Positions 5,813 to 10,703 of a stretch of DNA of 10,703 bases are shown here, piece after piece. Source of the DNA: an uncultured Bacteroidales bacterium (GTDB lineage: Bacteria > Bacteroidota > Bacteroidia > Bacteroidales > UBA932); NCBI GenBank assembly GCA_900546445.1, contig URCV01000051.1, forward strand, positions 1-10,703, given 5' to 3'. Below the pieces are notes generated by a model, which searched no databases, was not told the origin of the DNA, and saw nothing but the letters and a program-made list of their open reading frames with translations. Each line of letters starts with the position of its first letter. Position 1 is the first letter of the stretch. A program made the position numbers and the translations under genes.

Positions 5813-6601
5813 TTACTTCTTTCTTACCTTTTCGTAAAGGGAGTCCAATTCCTTCTTGTGCTTCGACTCGGGGAACTCCTCGGCGAAGTTAAGATAATCG
5901 TCCGCGAACACGAGATATCTCTCCTTTTGCTTAGCAGGAACGCTGAGGTAGGCATATTTGTAAGACGACATCGCAGTGTAATAGAGGATTTCCTCGCGGT
6001 AGCGGTTATCCGAATCCTCCTTAAGGACATTCTTCAAAGCCACGTGCGCCGCCTTGTAGTCCTCCATCGTGTAATACAATTTGGCATTCTCGAAGGCCTT
6101 GCGGTCAAGCCTGTCCTCCAAATCGTCGAGCATCCTGTTACAAATCGCCACGTTAGGGGAGTGGATGTGCGATATCTTATACTCGCTTATGGCCTTGATA
6201 GCCTTATAGGTGGGCGCTTGGTCCAACTCATATCGAAGCGTGCTCCTGTAAAGGCAGTCGATTCTAAGGAATTCCGCCGACTCCGCAAACGGGCTGGCCG
6301 GATAATTCTCGATGAAGTGCTCCAGATTGGATTCTGCCGTATAGTAATCCTTTTGATTATAATTACTTAATGCCCAGTAAAAATTCACCGTATCATCTCT
6401 TTCAGTACCCTGCGTGAGCATGGAAAGCGACTCGAAAAGCTGGGCGGACTTGCCGTATTTACCCTTATTGAAATAATCGAACGCGGCAGCATATTTGGCA
6501 TCGCTGTCACCGCTGGTGAGCAATTCCTCGTACTGTGACTTGCATCCGGCAATCACTAATGAAGAAAAGATGAAAACTCCTAAAATCTTCTTATAATTCA
6601 T
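5813..6601 (-). CDS. bamD: Outer membrane protein assembly lipoprotein BamD
   Basis: 262 aa. It starts with a lipoprotein signal peptide whose lipobox is VIAGC, with Cys20 as the lipidation site, placing it on the periplasmic face of the outer membrane. The rest is helical with TPR-like repeats: AAAFDYFNKGKYGKSAQLFESL (about 38-59), then NYNQKDYYTAESNLEHFI, a later ENAKLYYTMEDYKAAHVALKNVL, and a terminal YLNFAEEFPESKHKKELDSL. BamD is the essential partner of BamA in inserting beta-barrel proteins. Length and TPR layout fit the family. It follows trxB by 7 nt and precedes the omega gene, an arrangement usual in the phylum. Confidence 0.93.
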   Translation of the reverse strand: MNYKKILGVFIFSSLVIAGCKSQYEELLTSGDSDAKYAAAFDYFNKGKYGKSAQLFESLSMLTQGTERDDTVNFYWALSNYNQKDYYTAESNLEHFIENYPASPFAESAEFLRIDCLYRSTLRYELDQAPTYKAIKAISEYKISHIHSPNVAICNRMLDDLEDRLDRKAFENAKLYYTMEDYKAAHVALKNVLKEDSDNRYREEILYYTAMSSYKYAYLSVPAKQKERYLVFADDYLNFAEEFPESKHKKELDSLYEKVRKK

Positions 6602-6608
6602 CGTCTTA

Positions 6609-7523
6609 TCAAAACTTATTCTTTATGTATTTCTCTGCTTCGAGCGTCGCGCGACATCCATCTGCCGCCGCAGTGATTGCCTGCCTGAAATCCGTATTGC
6701 GTACGTCTCCGGCCACGAAAACCCCCTCTACCTCAGTCTTTACGCCCTCGCTCTTGATGTAACCGTCCTGCGTCAATGCCAATCCGCCTCCCAGCCATTC
6801 GGTGTTCGGGTGCCTTCCTATCGCCAGGAAAAAGCCGTCGATCTTGATTTCAAAAATCTCGCCATTTTCTCGGGCCAATCGCGCCCCGGTAACTCCCAGC
6901 GCATCGCCCAGGATTTCGCGGGTGCTGCATCCGAACAGCACTTCGATATTGGCCGTGGACATGACGCGGCTCTTCATCGCCTCGGACGCACGAAGGTAGT
7001 CCTTACGCACTATCATATAGACTTTTCGGGCCAATCCGCTCAGATACAGGGCTTCTTCGCAGGCAGAATCTCCGCCTCCCACCACGGCTACCGTCCTGTC
7101 GCGGTAGAAAAAGCCGTCGCAGGTAGCGCAAGCGCTGACTCCCATGCCGCGGAACTTGCTTTCGCTCTCAAGTCCGAGATACTTGGCACTGGCCCCCGTG
7201 GCTATGATAAGGGTCTCGAAGAAAAGTTGCGAGCCGTCGCTCAGGGTGATGGACCTGTTCTCGAAGTCGCAGCTCTGCGCGCTGCCGCTTATGAAAGTGG
7301 TCCCCAGGTTTTTAGCCTGTGCACGCATGTCCATCATGAGTTGCTGTGCATCTATTCCTTCGGCAAATCCCGGATAATTCTCTATTTTAGTGGTGGTTAT
7401 GAGTTGCCCACCAGGCTCCGGGCCTTCGACTAACGTCGGATCTAACGCGGCTCTGCACGCGTAGATCGCTGCTGTATAACCAGCAGGCCCTCCGCCTATC
7501 ACCAGACATTTGATTCTTTCCAT
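6609..7523 (-). CDS. trxB: Thioredoxin-disulfide reductase
   Basis: 304 aa, slightly short of the common 310-320 but complete. It transfers electrons from NADPH through FAD to thioredoxin in the cytoplasm. FAD-binding GGGPAGYTAAIYA (10-22), the ATG motif at 108-110, redox-active CATC with Cys132 and Cys135, NADPH-binding GGGDSACEEALYL (149-161) with VRKDYLRAS (172-180) for the 2'-phosphate, and the C-terminal FAD motif GVFVAGDVR (267-275) are all in order. Its ATG follows the miaB stop by only 2 nt, so the two are translated from the same transcript. Confidence 0.96.
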   Translation of the reverse strand: MERIKCLVIGGGPAGYTAAIYACRAALDPTLVEGPEPGGQLITTTKIENYPGFAEGIDAQQLMMDMRAQAKNLGTTFISGSAQSCDFENRSITLSDGSQLFFETLIIATGASAKYLGLESESKFRGMGVSACATCDGFFYRDRTVAVVGGGDSACEEALYLSGLARKVYMIVRKDYLRASEAMKSRVMSTANIEVLFGCSTREILGDALGVTGARLARENGEIFEIKIDGFFLAIGRHPNTEWLGGGLALTQDGYIKSEGVKTEVEGVFVAGDVRNTDFRQAITAAADGCRATLEAEKYIKNKF

Positions 7524-7525
7524 TT

Positions 7526-8830
7526 CTACTTTACCAATTCACTGAAAAGTGTCGCCTGCGTACAGTCGTACACGCGCACCGTAACGTAATCACCTTCCTT
7601 ATGTTCGCTGTCCGTCCACACGCACACCTTGTTCGTGCCCGTGCGTCCGCACAACTGCTCGTCACTCTTCTTCGACTTGCCCTCGACGAGCACCTCGAAA
7701 GTCTTGCCTATGTCCCTCTTGTTGCTCTCGAGAGAAAGCGTGTTCTGCAAGGCTATGATTTCATTAAGCCTGCGAGTCTTCTCCTCCAGACTCACGTCGT
7801 CCGCATATTTCTTAGCGGCAAGTGTCCCCGGCCTCTCCGAATAATAGAACATATAAGCCGCATCGAAGCCCACCTCCCTGAAAAGCGACAGTGTTTCCTG
7901 GTGATCCTCCTCGGTCTCCGAACAGAAACCTGCTATCACGTCGGTAGTTATGGCACAATCCGGCATCACCTCCCTTATCTTCGCCACTCTGTCCAGATAC
8001 CATTCCCTGGTGTAGCGACGACGCATCTTCTCCAATATGCGGTTCGAGCCCGACTGCACAGGTAAGTGGATATGATGGCAGATGTTAGGGTAACGGGCCA
8101 TGACCTCTATAACTTCGTCCGAGATGTCCTGAGGGTTAGAAGTGGAGAATCTTATTCTAAGTGAAGGACTTACCTGTGCTACCATCTCGAGCAGGCGCGC
8201 GAAGGTCACGTCCTCGTATTTATAAGAATCCACATTCTGGCCCAGGAGAGTCACCTCCTTATAGCCCTTGTTCCGGCATTCGCAAGCCTCCCTTACTATG
8301 CTGTGGGCATCGCGGCTTCGCTCCACTCCGCGAGTGTAAGGCACTACGCAGTAAGAACATACGTTGTTACATCCACGCATTATGGAGATAAAGGCGCTCA
8401 CGCCGTTCTTATCTATCCTGACAGGAGCTATGTCCGCGTAAGTCTCTTCGCGAGAGAGAATTACGTCTATCTGAGGATGCCCTTCCCCTGCGGCCTCCAG
8501 CAGCTCCGGAAGATGCCTGTAAGTGTCCGGTCCGGCCACCAAGTCCACCTTTCCGCTACTGAGCAGCTGCTCCTTCATCCTCTCCGCCATACATCCGAGA
8601 ATGCCTATTATTACATCCCTGTGGCGTCTCTGAAGCACGAACTGTTCTATGCGCCCCAATATCCTCTGCTCCGCGTTATCCCTTATGGAACAGGTGTTTG
8701 CCATTATCACATCGGCTTCGTCCATCTCCTGTGTGCGACCATATCCGTGCTTTTCCAGAATAGAGAAAACCACCTCGGTATCCGCCACGTTCATCTGGCA
8801 CCCGTAAGTCTCTATATATACTTTTTTCAT
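7526..8830 (-). CDS. miaB: tRNA-2-methylthio-N6-dimethylallyladenosine synthase MiaB
   Basis: 434 aa from the ATG at 8830. It is a radical-SAM methylthiotransferase that adds the 2-methylthio group to i6A37 of tRNAs reading U-starting codons. The first cluster is held by Cys11 (YGCQMN), Cys47 (NTCSIRDNAEQ) and Cys80 (GCMAER); the radical-SAM cluster by Cys154, Cys158 and Cys161 (CNNVCSYCVVPYTRG); a TRAM domain closes the protein (CGRTGTNKVCVW onward). The frame is open 7 codons further to a TTG at 8851, but that codon overlaps the -7 box at 8850-8857, so the ATG start is preferred. It appears to be the first gene of the miaB-trxB-bamD-rpoZ-recN operon. Confidence 0.95.
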   Translation of the reverse strand: MKKVYIETYGCQMNVADTEVVFSILEKHGYGRTQEMDEADVIMANTCSIRDNAEQRILGRIEQFVLQRRHRDVIIGILGCMAERMKEQLLSSGKVDLVAGPDTYRHLPELLEAAGEGHPQIDVILSREETYADIAPVRIDKNGVSAFISIMRGCNNVCSYCVVPYTRGVERSRDAHSIVREACECRNKGYKEVTLLGQNVDSYKYEDVTFARLLEMVAQVSPSLRIRFSTSNPQDISDEVIEVMARYPNICHHIHLPVQSGSNRILEKMRRRYTREWYLDRVAKIREVMPDCAITTDVIAGFCSETEEDHQETLSLFREVGFDAAYMFYYSERPGTLAAKKYADDVSLEEKTRRLNEIIALQNTLSLESNKRDIGKTFEVLVEGKSKKSDEQLCGRTGTNKVCVWTDSEHKEGDYVTVRVYDCTQATLFSELVK

Positions 8831-8849
8831 TCTAAATCCAATTTCCCTC

Positions 8850-8857
8850 AAAGATAG
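8850..8857 (-). promoter_or_regulatory. Candidate -7 box (TATCTTTG) of the miaB operon
   Basis: On the minus strand this reads TATCTTTG, matching TAnnTTTG, 19 nt upstream of the miaB ATG. It predicts a leader of about 13 nt. No TTTG is found at -33. It argues against the alternative TTG start at 8851. Confidence 0.5.
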
Positions 8858-8971
8858 ATAAAAATCAGCGATTTTTAGGCCAGTTAAATAAAAGTTGGAA
8901 TAGAAACGCTACGTTCCTCTTCCCTGCAAGTCGCGTGGTGATTCCAGACGAAGCCGGCAATCCGGAAGAAT

Positions 8972-9002
8972 CTTGCAGATATGCAAAAAATAGTTATTTT
9001 TG
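8972..9002 (+). promoter_or_regulatory. Candidate promoter of the unknown gene at 9014
   Basis: CTTG (8972-8975, one mismatch to TTTG), 19-nt spacer, TATTTTTG (8995-9002, full match to TAnnTTTG). The expected transcription start is near 9008-9010, only a few bases before the first possible start codon (TTG 9014). Confidence 0.6.
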
Positions 9003-9007
9003 CATAT
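8979..9007. promoter_or_regulatory. Palindrome over the -7 box, possible operator
   Basis: ATATGCAAAAA (8979-8989) and TTTTTGCATAT (8997-9007) are perfect 11-bp inverted arms with a 7-nt spacer. The right arm contains most of the -7 element. A DNA-binding protein here would compete with RNA polymerase. The sequence is AT-rich, so chance symmetry is possible, though an 11-bp perfect match with the GCA core makes it less likely. Confidence 0.5.
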
Positions 9008-9013
9008 AATTGA

Positions 9014-9841
9014 TTGACAGGAATATTCTGCGAGGAAATCAATGGCAATCATATAGAATCGGCCAAGGCAATAGCACTGAAGAAAACAAGCAGCTACACC
9101 CCGGAATCCGGACAGCTCAAAGGAAAGAGCAAGTTCTGGGGCTTTCCGGATATGCCAGCCAACATGAAACCGATTATGACCAATAAGGAAAAATACCTTC
9201 GCGAAATGGCCCGGAACCGGGAGATCCTGGCGGGCGAACCACAGCAAAAAGAGCGCCTTGAAGCCGTCATGGGACTCTGCTTCGGGTGCGTCCTCGTCGC
9301 GGAAGAGAATCTGAACCTCGACATGGGGCACGAAAATGCAGATCTCATGGAGGAGTTTCTCGTGCTCGCCCATGAAGCGGTAGGCTACGATCACCTATTG
9401 AACGACCTGTACTCAGCCTGTGGACGCATGGCGGAGACAGTCTGCTGCCATCCGCGACTCATGGCACGCTTCAAAAGATTCTATAGGCAGGTCGTCTACC
9501 GTATAGAATCAGCATTCTGCAACGGACACGAACTGGAGTTGTCCGGCGACCTGTCTCAGGAGATAAGCATGTTAGAGTCGAATATCTGGTTCGCGGATAA
9601 CGGAAAATGGGATGAGATAATGGCCATTGACCTCCTGAAAAGCGATCCGGTCGAATGGAGCGAGGAGTTCGAAAACGTGATCGATGAAGTAGAGAAAGAA
9701 CTCTACGAATACTTTAAAGACGAGAGCCGCTGCATGGGTTTCTGCTTCGAATTCTGGAGCAGGAAGAAAGCCCTTTTGGCGAGACGGGGACTTGAATGGA
9801 GAACTCCAAGCGAGATGAACCCGAGAGTGATATTTGATTGA
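9014..9841 (+). CDS. Uncharacterised protein, 275 codons
   Basis: Family not recognised. The protein is acidic and mostly helical, with no signal peptide or clear membrane segment, so it is probably cytoplasmic. Visible features are a Cys pair in VMGLCFGCVLVAEENLNL (85-102), CC at 144-145, a Cys-x3-Cys in CMGFCFEFW (240-248), and a tryptophan-containing tail with EWRTPSEMNP (261-270). That tail resembles ends I associate with uncharacterised Bacteroidales proteins, but I cannot name one. The start is uncertain: the frame opens after a TGA at 9011 with TTG at 9014; in-frame ATGs follow at codons 47, 51 and 55 (9152, 9164, 9176). The next gene begins 5 nt after its stop, so the two are likely co-transcribed from the promoter at 8972-9002. 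Confidence 0.7.
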   Translation: MTGIFCEEINGNHIESAKAIALKKTSSYTPESGQLKGKSKFWGFPDMPANMKPIMTNKEKYLREMARNREILAGEPQQKERLEAVMGLCFGCVLVAEENLNLDMGHENADLMEEFLVLAHEAVGYDHLLNDLYSACGRMAETVCCHPRLMARFKRFYRQVVYRIESAFCNGHELELSGDLSQEISMLESNIWFADNGKWDEIMAIDLLKSDPVEWSEEFENVIDEVEKELYEYFKDESRCMGFCFEFWSRKKALLARRGLEWRTPSEMNPRVIFD

Positions 9842-9846
9842 AATCT

Positions 9847-10703
9847 ATGAACATGAAAAGAGTAATGGTATCTTTGCTGGCGCTTTCCCTAATGCTATTC
9901 GCGGGAAGCACATTCGCCGGCGCCCAGAATCAAGTCTATTTGACTTCGATGAAGCCGACTGGGCAACTTGCCTATAAACCCGCCAAAGAATTCCCGGGAG
10001 GGAAAATTACGTTGGGCGGCGTAAACTACACTAACGGATTCGGGCTCTGGATATTACAAGGTCCGACTAAGCATGGCTTCGTGGAATATAGCCTCAAGGG
10101 GAAGTATTCCAAGCTCTCGTTTATCATTGGCACCTCACCTTTTTATCAGTCGGAGAGGTCGAAGGGCGTGTTCGCGGTATACGGAGATGGCAACACTCTG
10201 CTGGATAAGGTAATAACCACTAACAGCACTCCTGAGCGTATCACGCTTGACGTGAGCGGAGTCGATATTCTCAGATTTGAGATAGTTACCGGCTGGGTGA
10301 GCGTTGGTATCACCGAAGCCACTCTGTGGACAGCCGCACAGACTCTCCGGGAAACCGGGAGAATCACGAACGCCCAGAAGAAGACGACTACGCTGGTGAA
10401 GGAACTGAGACCATATTTTGTCTCCAACTCCCACTATGAGGTCGGCCCTGAGCGCAAAGTCGAGACAGTGAACATCTCGGGGGTCGATTACGATAACGGT
10501 ATGCTGATGAATGCGAACATGCAGATCATCGGAGCTGGCACCGCTTGGACGGAGTTTAATCTCGGAGGTATGTACAAGCAGCTGAAATTCACATTTGGAC
10601 CGGTGAAGACCTCCGGTGGTACCCTGGGCAGAGCATGGCTTACTGTGCGCAGTAACGGCAAGGTCATAGCTGAATATGAGATAGATGAGGACCAGTTGGC
10701 AAA
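9847..10703 (+). CDS. Secreted protein with tandem NPCBM domains (C-terminus outside window)
   Basis: The frame is open from ATG 9847 (a second ATG, giving a more typical M-K-R start, is at 9853) through 285 codons to the window edge. It begins with a Sec signal peptide: basic start, hydrophobic core SLLALSLMLFAG (9-20), likely cleavage near FAGA-Q (after 26). Two NPCBM-like, carbohydrate-binding beta-sandwich domains follow. The first is at about 53-163 (GGVNYTNGFGLW near the start, LDVSGVDILRFEI and an EATLW strand near the end). The second starts at about 206 (ISGVDYDNGM) and runs off the edge. NPCBM modules normally bind glycans next to glycoside hydrolase domains; no catalytic domain is visible yet. 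Role in glycan binding is inferred from the domain. It follows the unknown gene by 5 nt. Confidence 0.8.
   Translation, partial: MNMKRVMVSLLALSLMLFAGSTFAGAQNQVYLTSMKPTGQLAYKPAKEFPGGKITLGGVNYTNGFGLWILQGPTKHGFVEYSLKGKYSKLSFIIGTSPFYQSERSKGVFAVYGDGNTLLDKVITTNSTPERITLDVSGVDILRFEIVTGWVSVGITEATLWTAAQTLRETGRITNAQKKTTTLVKELRPYFVSNSHYEVGPERKVETVNISGVDYDNGMLMNANMQIIGAGTAWTEFNLGGMYKQLKFTFGPVKTSGGTLGRAWLTVRSNGKVIAEYEIDEDQLA

Noticed and set aside
5858..6370. 170-codon plus-strand ORF opposite bamD
   Set aside because: Antisense to a clear bamD with a lipobox and TPR-like repeats.
6810..7433. 207-codon plus-strand ORF opposite trxB
   Set aside because: Shadow of a fully conserved trxB; no start signal and no domain features.
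8851..8853. TTG start giving a 7-codon longer MiaB
   Set aside because: It overlaps the -7 promoter element, and the ATG at 8830 places the conserved YGCQMN at the normal distance from the N-terminus.
8303..8857. 184-codon plus-strand ORF opposite miaB
   Set aside because: miaB is intact with all cluster cysteines on the other strand; the ORF is a by-product of its codon composition.
1..10703. tRNA, rRNA, CRISPR array or riboswitch
   Set aside because: I looked for tRNA arms, regularly spaced repeats and conserved leader structures and saw none; a covariance-model scan would be needed to exclude small RNAs.

Overview
The window looks like chromosomal DNA of a Bacteroidota member, probably of the order Bacteroidales. 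The evidence is an Rpb6-like omega subunit next to bamD and recN, promoters matching the Bacteroidota consensus (TTTG at -33, TAnnTTTG at -7) with few Shine-Dalgarno sequences, and secreted proteins with simple Sec signals or NPCBM domains. Genus and species cannot be told from this sequence.

Layout. (1) Positions 1-988, minus strand: a secreted protein made of two diverged copies of a ~160-residue unit, cut off at the window edge. (2) 989-1894: about 900 bp without a convincing gene. It holds a 17-bp perfect inverted repeat enclosing 108 bp, several TTGGCAGG-type half-sites, a doubtful 43-codon ORF, a stray copy of the recN 3' end, and the abiE promoter/operator. (3) 1895-3698, plus strand: an AbiE-type two-gene toxin-antitoxin / abortive-infection module (AbiEi-like wHTH antitoxin overlapping an AbiEii nucleotidyltransferase toxin by 8 nt). 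(4) 3777-8830, minus strand: a compact housekeeping operon in the order miaB - trxB - bamD - rpoZ(omega) - recN, with gaps of 2, 7, 59 and 3 nt. (5) 9014 to the end, plus strand: an unrecognised 275-aa protein followed 5 nt later by a secreted protein with one complete and one incomplete NPCBM domain, cut off at the edge.

Most notable observation: the last 37 nt of recN plus 4 nt of its 3' flank recur as an exact 41-bp direct repeat on the far side of the abiE pair (1686-1726 and 3773-3813). The similarity extends imperfectly to about 52-55 bp. The repeats bracket a unit of 2,087 bp whose only genes are abiEi and abiEii. No recombinase lies in it. This has the form of a minimal defence island or cassette integrated at the 3' end of recN, with recN left intact, and suggests either mobilisation in trans or loss of the integrase.

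Regulation. The abiE promoter (TTTG-N19-TATTTTTG, 1848-1878) is overlapped by an inverted repeat at 1835-1862 whose loop contains the -33 box, as expected for repression by the AbiEi antitoxin. The same half-site recurs four times at 1489-1612 in alternating orientation. The unknown gene at 9014 also has a promoter whose -7 box lies inside an 11-bp-arm palindrome.
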